This document shows, one piece after another, positions 1 through 6,899 of a stretch of DNA of 64,000 bases (position 1 is the first letter of the stretch; the number at the start of each line of letters is the position of its first letter). Origin of the DNA: Prevotella sp. (GTDB lineage: Bacteria > Bacteroidota > Bacteroidia > Bacteroidales > Bacteroidaceae); contig JAFZBK010000010.1 in the NCBI GenBank assembly GCA_017561825.1, positions 1-64,000 on the forward strand, given 5' to 3'. Under the pieces are notes generated by a model, which saw only the letters and a program-made list of their open reading frames with translations, did no database searches and had not been told where the DNA came from. The translations under genes and the position numbers were made by a program.

Positions 1-33
1 AGCCGAGCGCTACTAATTGCCCGAGACTTTCGC
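1..33 (+). rRNA. rrl: 23S ribosomal RNA, 3' end (partial)
   Basis: The first bases read agccgagcgctactaattgc, the conserved 3' tail of Bacteroidetes 23S rRNA, followed by a short closing-stem sequence. The gene enters from outside the window, so only its last 30 or so bases are present. A 5S gene follows about 180 bases downstream on the same strand, as in a normal rRNA operon. The exact mature end is an estimate. Confidence 0.85.
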
Positions 34-44
34 AGCGAAGCTGC

Positions 45-77
45 AATTGAAAATTGACAATTGACAATTGAAAATTG
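45..77. repeat. 7-base tandem array (AATTGAM) in the 23S-5S spacer
   Basis: Four full heptads of AATTGAA/AATTGAC plus a partial fifth, in exact period 7. The flanking bases (cgcagcgaagctgc on the left, gctgctttgcg on the right) are imperfect reverse complements, so the array sits in the loop of a possible hairpin. The same heptad recurs at 18080, 22283, 23856, 24299 and 35106. Confidence 0.9.
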
Positions 78-173
78 CTGCTTTGCGTTATGGCTCTATT
101 TTCAGGTGTTGGTGTTTGGATCGACATCTATGGTTGTTGCCTGTTCAGTGTGTCACCCATACCGGTGCATTTC

Positions 174-208
174 CATTATGCATTATGCATTATGAATTAT
201 GCATTGAG
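174..208. repeat. 7-base tandem array (CATTATG) before 5S rRNA
   Basis: Five successive heptads: CATTATG three times, AATTATG, then CATTGAG. The array ends 7 bases before the 5S gene. The period matches the array at 45-77 but the sequence does not. Confidence 0.85.
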
Positions 209-215
209 GAGTTTA

Positions 216-325
<110 letters not shown>

Positions 326-335
326 TCTTTCAGAC

Positions 336-373
336 GGAGAGGTTTCCCAACAGGGAAGTCTCTCCTTTTTTTT
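336..373 (+). terminator. Intrinsic terminator of the rRNA operon
   Basis: A 13-bp stem (ggagaggtttccc with gggaagtctctcc, two G:U pairs) closed by AACA and followed by eight T. It lies 10 bases after 5S. Confidence 0.93.
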
Positions 374-393
374 GTCCTTTCCAAAGCAAAATC

Positions 394-435
394 TCTCATC
401 TTTAATGTTTAATCTTTAATTTTTAATCTCTCATC
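394..435. repeat. 7-base tandem array (TTTAATC, bounded by TCTCATC)
   Basis: Six heptads in a row: TCTCATC, TTTAATG, TTTAATC, TTTAATT, TTTAATC, TCTCATC. The outer two are identical to each other and differ from the inner four. It lies between the rRNA terminator and the rpiB terminator. A related TTTAATC array is at 58889-58916. Confidence 0.88.
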
Positions 436-463
436 TTATTGTGTGTGTACTGATATAAAACAC

Positions 464-496
464 GATGCCTCCCGAAGTTTGTACTTGGGAGGCATC
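464..496 (-). terminator. Terminator downstream of rpiB
   Basis: Perfect 10-bp stem (gatgcctccc with gggaggcatc), 13-base loop, followed on the minus strand by GTGTTTTAT. It closes the abfA-tkt-rpiB unit and separates it from the convergent rRNA operon. Confidence 0.85.
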
Positions 497-526
497 ATGT
501 TTATGGAGTTTGGTTGATCAATCAGA

Positions 527-967
527 TCATTGGCATGGAATCTTATCGATTCTTCTCTGGTGTCTTCCTCCTTCGAATTCAGTAGCGAAGAACTCATCCA
601 TGATACGCTCAGCCATATCAGAGTCGATGAATCGTCCTGGCATAACGAGCACATTCGCATTGTTATGCTGTCGGATGAGGTGAGCGATTTCAGGAATCCA
701 GCACAGACCAGCACGGATACCTTGGTGTTTATTCAAGGTCATGTTGATACCTTCTCCAGATCCGCAGATAGCGATACCTGGATAGACTTCTCCGTTCTCG
801 ATACCTTCTGCAAGTGCATGACCGAAGTCGCTATAGTCACAACTCTCTTCAGTATAGGTTCCGTAGTCCTTGTACTCGTAACCATTCCTTTCGAGGTATG
901 ACTTAACGAACTGTTTCAGTGCAAAACCTGCATGATCAGAGGCTATGCCTATCGTTTTTATTTCCAT
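527..967 (-). CDS. rpiB: Ribose-5-phosphate isomerase B
   Basis: Interconverts ribose 5-phosphate and ribulose 5-phosphate in the cytosolic pentose phosphate pathway. The 146-residue product begins MEIKTIGIASDHAG, with the family's SDHAG phosphate/substrate loop near residue 10, the CGSGEGINM segment with the expected catalytic Cys68, and HNNANVL near residue 103. Length fits RpiB/LacAB proteins. A GTG 21 bases upstream (position 988) would add seven residues; the ATG is preferred because homologues start at the first beta strand. It lies 26 bases after tkt and is followed by a terminator, so it is the last gene of a unit that also contains the GH51 arabinofuranosidase, which fits use of released pentose. 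Confidence 0.95.
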   Translation of the reverse strand: MEIKTIGIASDHAGFALKQFVKSYLERNGYEYKDYGTYTEESCDYSDFGHALAEGIENGEVYPGIAICGSGEGINMTLNKHQGIRAGLCWIPEIAHLIRQHNNANVLVMPGRFIDSDMAERIMDEFFATEFEGGRHQRRIDKIPCQ

Positions 968-993
968 ATTCTTCGAAGTCAAAGACACCGTTA

Positions 994-3006
994 TTATCCC
1001 AGCAGGGCCTTCACCTGCTTGTACACATTCTCACCAGTGTAGCCCAGTTTCTCGTCGAGCACCTTGTAAGGAGCAGAGAAGCCGAAGCTCTCAAGACCCC
1101 AAACCTTACCGTTTGCACCAACGAGACCCTCGAGGGTAACAGGCAGACCAGCGGTCAGACCGAACTTCTTGGCTGCTGCGGGGAGCACGCTCTCCTGATA
1201 TTCCTTGCTCTGAGCGCGGAACAGACCTTCAGAAGGAACGCTTACTACGCGGAGTTTCACGCCGTCCTCACGGAGCAGTTTGGCACCAGCCTCCAAGGTA
1301 GATACCTCAGAACCAGAAGCGAGGAGGATTACATCGAAGTCCTCATCCGATCCTGCTACTACGTAAGCACCCTTCTCAGCCTGACTATAGTCATTGCCCT
1401 CGGGCAGCATGTCGATATTCTGACGAGAGAAGATCAGGGCAGTCGGAGTATCTGTATTCTCCATAGCCATCTTCCAGCATACTGTTGTCTCTTCTGCGTC
1501 TGCAGGACGAACAACCAGTACAGAGTTCTTGCCACTGTGGTTCTTCAGTTTCTCCATCAGTCGGATCTGAGCCTCCTGCTCAACAGGCTCGTGGGTAGGA
1601 CCATCCTCACCAACGCGGAAGGCATCGTGTGTCCAGATGAACTTCACGGGCAGCTCCATCAGTGCAGCCATACGAACAGCCGGTTTCATGTAGTCGCTGA
1701 ATACGAAGAAGGTACCGCAAGCGGGAATCACACCACCGTGCAGAGCCATACCGATACAGCAGCAAGCCATGGTCAACTCAGCCACACCAGCCTCGAAGAA
1801 GGCGCCACTGAAGTCACCGCGTACGATATCATGTGTCTTCTTCAGGAAGCCGTCGGTCTTGTCAGAGTTAGAGAGGTCGGCAGAAGCACAGATCATGTTG
1901 GGAACCTGCTCAGCGAGCACGCTCAGCACGGTAGCACTTGCGCCACGAGTAGCCGAACCAGCCTTCTGTTCAACCTTGCTCCAGTCGATCTTCGGAGCCT
2001 TGCCACTGAACCACTCCTCAAGCTGTTTTGCCTGCTCGGGATGACCCTTAGCCCATTCAGCCTTGGCGGCATAGCGCTCAGCCACGATCTTCTTCAGTTC
2101 CTCAGCACGCTTAGCATACAGCTCCTGTACCTCGGGGAAGATTACGAACGGGTTCTCAGGATCAGCACCCAGGTTCTTCATGGTCTGCACGAAGTTGTCG
2201 CCACCCAGAGGAGCACCATGTGTAGCACAGTTGCTCTCATAGCTTGAGCCGTCAGCCTTGCGGGCACCCTTACCCATGATACAATGACCGATGATCAGTG
2301 AAGGACGCTCTTTCTCAGCCTGAGCCTTCTTGATAGCCTCGCGGATCTGCTCTACATCATTACCGTCGATCTTCTGCACATACCATCCCCAAGCCTCATA
2401 TTTCTTGGCAGTATCCTCGCAAGTAACCACTTCGGTCTTGGTAGAGAGCTGGATATCGTTGGCATCATAGAACATGATCAGGTTATCCAGTCCAAGGTTA
2501 CCAGCGATACGTCCGGCACCCTGAGAGATCTCTTCCTGCACACCACCATCAGAAATGTACGCATAGATGGTCTGGTTCATCACGTTACCCAGACGAGCCT
2601 TGAGGAACTTGGCAGCGATGGCTGCACCAACTGCGAAGGTATGACCCTGTCCGAGCGGACCAGAAGTATTCTCAATGCCGCGAGCCAGTTCGCGCTCGGG
2701 GTGACCAGGAGTAACAGATCCCCACTGGCGCAGGTTCTTCAGGTCCTCCAGAGTATATTTACCGATCAGGGCAAGCTGACTGTACAGCATGGGAGCCATA
2801 TGACCAGGATCGAGGAAGAAGCGGTCGCGACCTTCCCAGTTGGGGTTCTCGGGATCATAAACCAAGAACTCGCTATACAGCGTGTTAATGAAGTCGGCAC
2901 CACCCATAGCGCCTCCGGGGTGGCCAGACTTAGCTTTTTCTACCATAGCAGCGGCTAAGATACGGATATTGTCCGCTGCTTTGTTCATCAATTTTTTGTC
3001 GTTCAT
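994..3006 (-). CDS. tkt: Transketolase
   Basis: Thiamine-diphosphate enzyme that transfers two-carbon units between ketose and aldose phosphates. The 670-residue product has the full transketolase layout: N-terminal TPP domain with KSGHPGGAMGGADF near residues 27-40 and HPERE near 100, the Mg/TPP region near 150-180 (SDGGVQEEISQ, then NLIMFYDAND), a pyrimidine-binding domain with SADLSNSDKT and THDAFRVGEDGPTHEP (residues about 380-480), and a C-terminal domain. The usual GDG metal motif reads SDG here. It sits 30 bases after abfA and 26 bases before rpiB, so the three genes are probably co-transcribed. Confidence 0.96.
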   Translation of the reverse strand: MNDKKLMNKAADNIRILAAAMVEKAKSGHPGGAMGGADFINTLYSEFLVYDPENPNWEGRDRFFLDPGHMAPMLYSQLALIGKYTLEDLKNLRQWGSVTPGHPERELARGIENTSGPLGQGHTFAVGAAIAAKFLKARLGNVMNQTIYAYISDGGVQEEISQGAGRIAGNLGLDNLIMFYDANDIQLSTKTEVVTCEDTAKKYEAWGWYVQKIDGNDVEQIREAIKKAQAEKERPSLIIGHCIMGKGARKADGSSYESNCATHGAPLGGDNFVQTMKNLGADPENPFVIFPEVQELYAKRAEELKKIVAERYAAKAEWAKGHPEQAKQLEEWFSGKAPKIDWSKVEQKAGSATRGASATVLSVLAEQVPNMICASADLSNSDKTDGFLKKTHDIVRGDFSGAFFEAGVAELTMACCCIGMALHGGVIPACGTFFVFSDYMKPAVRMAALMELPVKFIWTHDAFRVGEDGPTHEPVEQEAQIRLMEKLKNHSGKNSVLVVRPADAEETTVCWKMAMENTDTPTALIFSRQNIDMLPEGNDYSQAEKGAYVVAGSDEDFDVILLASGSEVSTLEAGAKLLREDGVKLRVVSVPSEGLFRAQSKEYQESVLPAAAKKFGLTAGLPVTLEGLVGANGKVWGLESFGFSAPYKVLDEKLGYTGENVYKQVKALLG

Positions 3007-3036
3007 AATGTTGAGTTATTTAATATTGTATATTAC

Positions 3037-4629
3037 CTATTTGATGTTCATTACCACGATACTCTTGGCAGGCACCTTCACGGTGAGCTTGTTCTTCTTC
3101 AGCTTGGCATCCTTGAACTCAGCAGGAGCCACTACGTTGGGATGGTTGAAGTCGTTGAAGTCAGCCACGTTCTTGGAAGTCAGGATCTTTCCGCTAACCG
3201 TCTTGGCATTATAGCCGTCGATGTCGAAGTCGATGGTCTGCGCCTTGTCGAGACTCACGTTGGTCACAGCCAGGATGATGCCGCCGTCGGTTGTCTTAGC
3301 AGCAGAGGCCGAGAGGAGAGGGCAGGGGCGATAGCCGGCATCCTTGGCACCTTCCTTTTCCTTGAAGTACTCCTTGCTCACCTGGATAATCTCGCTCTTG
3401 AGATCCACGGGCAGGTAGGTAGCCTTCTGGAACGGTGTGTACATCTGGAATACATGGTATGTCGGTGTGAGCACCATATGACCTGTTCCTTCCTGGTCAG
3501 TGAGGATCATCGACTGCAGTACGTTCACCACCTGTGCGATGTTCGCCATCTTGACACGGTCGGTATGACGATGGAACACGTTCAGTGAGAGTGCTGCCAC
3601 GAAAGCATCGCGCAGTGCATTCTGCTGGTAGAGGTGACCAGCAATGGTTCCGGGCTCCTCATCCCACCAGGTACCCCACTCATCCACCAGCAGGTCAACC
3701 TCGTGCTTGGGGTCAGCTGCGTCCATGATGGCCTTGTGCTTCTTGATCACATCCTCGATCTCCAGACACTTACCCAGTGCCCAGTAGTACTGGTCGGTGT
3801 CGAACTTCGTGGCAGAGCCTTTCGAGCCTGTCCAGCCAGAGCAAGTATAATAATGTAAAGAAACACCCTGCATGCGGTTTCCGATCTTGTCCATCAGCAC
3901 GGTGGTCCAGTTGTAGTCATAGTCAGAAGCACCACTACCAATACGGTAGAGCTTGTTACCGGTATAGTCGCGCAGATAAGTATTGAACTTGCGGAACTCG
4001 TCAGAGTAGTATTCCGGTGTCATGTTACCGCCGCAGCCCCAAGCCTCGTTACCGATACCGAAGTACTTCACCTTCCAGGCCTTGTCACGACCGTTTGCTC
4101 TACGAAGACGAGCCATAGGTGTATCACCATCGCTGGTCATATATTCCACCCACTGAGCCATTTCCTTCACAGTACCAGAACCTACGTTACCGCTGATATA
4201 CGGCTCACAGTCGAGCATCTCGCAGAGATTCAGGAACTCGTGTGTACCGAAGGAGTTATCCTCGATGGTTCCGCCCCAGTTGTTGTTGCGCAGTGAAGGA
4301 CGCTGGTCCTTCGGACCGATACCGTCCATCCAGTGATAGTCGTCGGCAAAGCAGCCGCCCGGCCATCTGAGCACAGGCACCTTCAGCGCCTTCAGTGCTT
4401 CAAACACATCTTTTCTGTAACCGTTGATGTTGGGAATCTGTGAGTTCTCACCCACCCAGAGACCACCGTAGATACATGATCCCAGATGTTCTGAGAACTG
4501 TCCGTAGATCTCTCTGTTGATTTTTGCCCCCGGTTGGTCGGCATGAATGGTAGCCTTCAAGTTGTCGGCAGCCGTTGCTGTGACTGCGCAAACCAGTGCG
4601 ATAGTCGCGGTAACTAGTTTCTTTCTCAT
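3037..4629 (-). CDS. Secreted alpha-L-arabinofuranosidase, GH51
   Basis: Removes terminal alpha-L-arabinofuranosyl residues from arabinan or arabinoxylan. The 530-residue protein has a signal peptide ([21 protein letters not shown]) and then a GH51 catalytic domain: [12 protein letters not shown] near residue 40, [14 protein letters not shown] near 87-100, the acid/base in [11 protein letters not shown] (E195), the nucleophile in [10 protein letters not shown] (E317), and a C-terminal beta domain. Signal peptidase I rather than lipoprotein processing is expected because no lipobox is seen, so a periplasmic location is likely. It is the first gene of a unit with tkt and rpiB and has a good promoter at 4662-4692, which couples arabinose release to pentose metabolism. 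Confidence 0.93.
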   Translation of the reverse strand: MRKKLVTATIALVCAVTATAADNLKATIHADQPGAKINREIYGQFSEHLGSCIYGGLWVGENSQIPNINGYRKDVFEALKALKVPVLRWPGGCFADDYHWMDGIGPKDQRPSLRNNNWGGTIEDNSFGTHEFLNLCEMLDCEPYISGNVGSGTVKEMAQWVEYMTSDGDTPMARLRRANGRDKAWKVKYFGIGNEAWGCGGNMTPEYYSDEFRKFNTYLRDYTGNKLYRIGSGASDYDYNWTTVLMDKIGNRMQGVSLHYYTCSGWTGSKGSATKFDTDQYYWALGKCLEIEDVIKKHKAIMDAADPKHEVDLLVDEWGTWWDEEPGTIAGHLYQQNALRDAFVAALSLNVFHRHTDRVKMANIAQVVNVLQSMILTDQEGTGHMVLTPTYHVFQMYTPFQKATYLPVDLKSEIIQVSKEYFKEKEGAKDAGYRPCPLLSASAAKTTDGGIILAVTNVSLDKAQTIDFDIDGYNAKTVSGKILTSKNVADFNDFNHPNVVAPAEFKDAKLKKNKLTVKVPAKSIVVMNIK

Positions 4630-4661
4630 TTCGTCTTTTCTTGGTTAATACAATTTGCTTG

Positions 4662-4692
4662 CAAAGTTACGAAAAATAGAGCAGAATGCAAA
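4662..4692 (-). promoter_or_regulatory. Bacteroidetes promoter for abfA-tkt-rpiB
   Basis: On the minus strand TTTG (4689-4692) is followed after exactly 19 bases by TAACTTTG (4662-4669), a full match to the -33/-7 consensus. The abfA start codon is 33 bases downstream of the -7 box. Confidence 0.8.
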
Positions 4693-4704
4693 AGAAAAAC
4701 ATAT

Positions 4705-4733
4705 AAAAAAGCCATCACTTTTTGGAAGTGATG
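4705..4733 (-). terminator. Terminator of the alpha/beta hydrolase gene
   Basis: Stem catcactt/aagtgatg with a 5-base loop followed on the minus strand by GGC and a T6 run. It lies between the hydrolase stop (4766) and the abfA promoter, so the two genes are separate transcripts. Confidence 0.85.
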
Positions 4734-4765
4734 ACTTGTATGATAATATGCTCGATGCGTATGTC

Positions 4766-5830
4766 TTAGAAATTCTTTCGAACGCCTTGCCATTCGGGGA
4801 ATTTCATCTTCAGGTAATCATCATCGAGGAAGAGGGCAGACTGTCCCACTTTACCTTTCAGCTGCCAGTCGAGCCACTTCACCACGGCTTTGGCATAGTT
4901 ACCGCCATACTTCTCGTAGTAGGTTCCGCTATGACCGTCCTTGGAGTTCAGCATCACCACAGGAATATTGTCGGCAATGCGCTCGTAGTCCTTCTGGGCA
5001 TTGTTGTATGCGATGTCGCCCTGACCGCCAATCATGTAGAACATCGGCTGGTGAAGATTCTTGAGCAGCTCTTTCGTTGTACCCATCATCTCCATGTCGC
5101 CAATACCTGAGTTCAGCATCACACAGGTCTTGATGCGGGGATCATAGGCAATGCCCAGCACTTGTGCGCCACCACACGACTGTCCCATAGCTGCCACATG
5201 ATCGAGATTCAGGCAATGGTAGTATTCAGAACCAGCGGTAGCATTTTGTTCTGTCAGCCAGTCAAGCACCTCCAGCAACATCTTCGGATAGGTTCTGAAA
5301 GGTGGTTCTGCCTGCTGTTGTTTCTTACCCTTCTTGGCTTTCTTGGCCTCTTTCAGCGCCTGCTCACGCTGCTTGGCCTGCTGCTCCTGACGAGCCTTGA
5401 TCTCTTCGGGAGTCATGGGAAGAATCTTCTCACCATTGGCCATGATCACTTCACCTTTGGTTTCAGGATAAGACGACTTCAGCACACCTCTCCATTGTGC
5501 CATCACATCCTCTTCGTCGTACGGACCGATGGCTGCTGCCACATAACCGTAAGAGGCTACCTCGCTCAACAGTAAGCGCATTTCCACATTATGGTTAAAG
5601 CAAGCACCATTGGCATAAACAATAACGGGTAATGCTCCGTTCTTTGCCACCACTTCCTTCAGGTTCTGCGGACGATACACCGTGAAGCCAGGACAAGAGG
5701 CGTCTCCCACCACTTCCGACTTAAACGGTCCTGTACCACCTTCTTCCACTACTTGCCGATGAGCAGTCTGCGCATTCATCAGTCCTACACTTGCAGCGAC
5801 CATCATCGCTGTCATCAATACTCTCTTCAT
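4766..5830 (-). CDS. Secreted alpha/beta hydrolase
   Basis: A 354-residue exported serine hydrolase. A signal peptide (MKRVLMTAMMVAASVGLMNAQ) precedes an alpha/beta-hydrolase fold with the nucleophile elbow GQSCGG (S218), a plausible acid in GGQGDIAYNN (D272) and base in SKDGHSGTYY (H300). A charged Lys/Gln-rich segment, about residues 140-176, is inserted between core strands and probably forms a helical hairpin. The reading frame extends upstream to 5989, but only the start at 5830 begins with a signal peptide and lies downstream of the -7 box. Placement next to a GH51 arabinofuranosidase suggests a carbohydrate esterase or feruloyl-esterase-type role; the substrate is not evident from sequence. 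Confidence 0.85.
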   Translation of the reverse strand: MKRVLMTAMMVAASVGLMNAQTAHRQVVEEGGTGPFKSEVVGDASCPGFTVYRPQNLKEVVAKNGALPVIVYANGACFNHNVEMRLLLSEVASYGYVAAAIGPYDEEDVMAQWRGVLKSSYPETKGEVIMANGEKILPMTPEEIKARQEQQAKQREQALKEAKKAKKGKKQQQAEPPFRTYPKMLLEVLDWLTEQNATAGSEYYHCLNLDHVAAMGQSCGGAQVLGIAYDPRIKTCVMLNSGIGDMEMMGTTKELLKNLHQPMFYMIGGQGDIAYNNAQKDYERIADNIPVVMLNSKDGHSGTYYEKYGGNYAKAVVKWLDWQLKGKVGQSALFLDDDYLKMKFPEWQGVRKNF

Positions 5831-5855
5831 AATCTTTTCGTTTGCTATTTTTCCG

Positions 5856-5863
5856 CAAAGATA
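5856..5863 (-). promoter_or_regulatory. -7 box of the hydrolase gene
   Basis: TATCTTTG on the minus strand, 25 bases before the ATG. At the expected -33 distance only TTGG is present, so the upstream box is weak. Confidence 0.6.
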
Positions 5864-5952
5864 TATAGAATAATCGATACTACCAAGTTTTGGAGCAGTA
5901 AATACTTTCTTCCAATCAAAATAGCAGAAATGAATTTTAAAACACGTTTCAA

Positions 5953-6018
5953 TTTGGGTATAGGCGACAGATCGTTTGCGTATAGCCACACGATCATTTG
6001 GGTATAGGCAAACGTTGG
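5953..6018. repeat. Three 22-base direct repeats
   Basis: Three head-to-tail units at 5953, 5975 and 5997 with consensus TTTGsGTATAGsC followed by about nine variable bases containing cgATCr. A 22-base spacing equals two helical turns, as in iterons or multi-copy operators. They lie about 125 bases upstream of the hydrolase start. Confidence 0.75.
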
Positions 6019-6096
6019 AAAAGCGGCACTTTCTTCGTCAATTCCTTATGGTTTCACCCCACTAAGTACTATGATAATGCCCTCCAAAACCATACA

Positions 6097-6134
6097 AAAG
6101 GTAACATGGTAACAGCTGTTACCATGTTACCTTT
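6097..6134. repeat. 38-bp perfect palindrome, GGTAAC type (P1)
   Basis: Perfect dyad centred between 6115 and 6116. The core GGTAACAGCTGTTACC (6108-6123) is flanked on both sides by a second GGTAACAT half-site. No T-run follows on either strand, so it is not a standard terminator. Confidence 0.95.
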
Positions 6135-6207
6135 CAAGATTGGCAAATAAGTAACAGAGAAAGGGCGTTTTGATTATAAGTGATTGATTTATAGTGAGTG
6201 CGGACAT

Positions 6208-6230
6208 GGTAACAGCTGTTACCGTTACCA
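6208..6230. repeat. Palindrome GGTAAC type (P2) with extra half-site
   Basis: The same 16-bp core as P1 at 6208-6223, exactly 100 bases away, followed by an additional GTTACCA half-site on the right. Confidence 0.92.
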
Positions 6231-6349
6231 TTTACTGAACCAGGAATCATTCAACGTCTGCTAGGGTTAGGAATGAGGTACCCACAAAGGCATTCAACCG
6301 ATGGCAGGGTTAAAATACCTTGTACTTTATCATTATGTTAGCTTTATGG

Positions 6350-6443
6350 AAAAAAAATGACCCGCCAGCAGTTCTTATGGTATGCACGGCGGGGACTCTT
6401 ATCGTTTGATTCGGACATCAGTCCGAGAATCTCTCATCCTTCT
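6350..6443 (-). ncRNA. Candidate small RNA 1 (about 94 nt)
   Basis: On the minus strand TACCTTTG (6449-6456) is followed by a short untranslated segment that ends in an intrinsic terminator: ggcggg/cccgcc stem with a 21-base loop (6361-6393), then TCA and eight T (6350-6357). Between them is a perfect hairpin TCGGAC-TGAT-GTCCGA (6411-6426). There is no open frame of useful length. The start is estimated at about 6443; the -33 box is poor. It lies between palindrome pairs P1/P2 and P3/P4. No RNA family is recognised. Confidence 0.55.
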
Positions 6444-6448
6444 GTGTG

Positions 6449-6456
6449 CAAAGGTA
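6449..6456 (-). promoter_or_regulatory. -7 box of candidate small RNA 1
   Basis: TACCTTTG on the minus strand, the form used by several other genes in this window (glnS, panE, mce). Confidence 0.6.
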
Positions 6457-6610
6457 CATACTTATTTTGAAACTTCCATAAATTTCATATAAAAATTAAG
6501 TAGATGCCCGCAAATAATACTGACAAAAGTCTTAATGATGGCAGGTACCAGATCCTTGGCACCCCCAATATTATTGTACCGAATTCGGTACATTTAGAAA
6601 GACAGCAAAT

Positions 6611-6640
6611 GGTCACACGGTCACAGCTGTGACCATAACC
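6611..6640. repeat. Palindrome GGTCAC type (P3)
   Basis: Core GGTCACAGCTGTGACC at 6619-6634, preceded by another GGTCAC half-site (6611-6616) and followed by ATAACC. Compared with P1 and P2, the third inner base pair is changed on both arms (TAAC/GTTA to TCAC/GTGA), keeping the dyad. Confidence 0.92.
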
Positions 6641-6730
6641 GCTCAGAGGAAAACAATCTGCTGAAATTTTATATAAGATATTGATTATTATGTATTTAAA
6701 GCAATGGTGCTCTTTCCTTTAAGACAAAAC

Positions 6731-6760
6731 GGTCACATGGTCACAGCTGTGACCGTGACC
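6731..6760. repeat. Palindrome GGTCAC type (P4)
   Basis: Core GGTCACAGCTGTGACC at 6739-6754, identical to P3 and 120 bases from it. Outer half-sites GGTCAC (6731-6736) and GTGACC (6755-6760) flank the core. Confidence 0.92.
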
Positions 6761-6837
6761 GTTTTTATGTCTTTATGGTTCCGCTGTGACTACTGGCTTG
6801 ACCATGGACTTTGGTTCTTGTAGGGCTATGAATAATA

Positions 6838-6892
6838 TCTCAACTTCATCCCAACTTAGTCCTTACTTAGTTCCAACTTGGTCCCAACTTGG
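6838..6892. repeat. 11-base tandem array, five units
   Basis: Five contiguous units of TCCCAACTTGG and variants (TCTCAACTTCA, TCCTTACTTAG, TTCCAACTTGG). The array ends 8 bases from the stop codon of the CoiA-like gene. Confidence 0.82.
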
Positions 6893-6899
6893 CCCCAAA

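Larger units (their letters stand above)
5831..6899. other. 1.07 kb non-coding stretch with arrays, palindromes and a small RNA gene
   Basis: No convincing protein gene is visible between the hydrolase and the CoiA-like gene; short open frames are low in complexity. The stretch holds three 22-base direct repeats (5953-6018), four GGTnAC palindromes (6097, 6208, 6611, 6731), a candidate small RNA (6350-6443) and an 11-base array (6838-6892). A looser 22-base direct repeat (cattcaac...agggtta) is at 6248-6269 and 6291-6312. Each element is listed separately. Confidence 0.7.

Noticed and set aside
919..2247. Long plus-strand open frame (442 codons) opposite tkt
   Set aside because: It is antisense to a full-length transketolase gene with all family motifs; the frame stays open because of the codon bias of the real gene.
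5831..5989. Upstream extension of the alpha/beta hydrolase
   Set aside because: It covers the -7 box and the 22-base repeats and lacks the signal peptide expected at the N-terminus.
6350..6443. Retron or diversity-generating retroelement RNA
   Set aside because: No reverse transcriptase or variable-repeat pair exists in the window, so the small RNA cannot be tied to such systems; the four-helix-bundle gene alone is not enough.
5953..6892. CRISPR array
   Set aside because: Repeats are contiguous or palindromic with no unique spacers of even length, and no cas genes are present.
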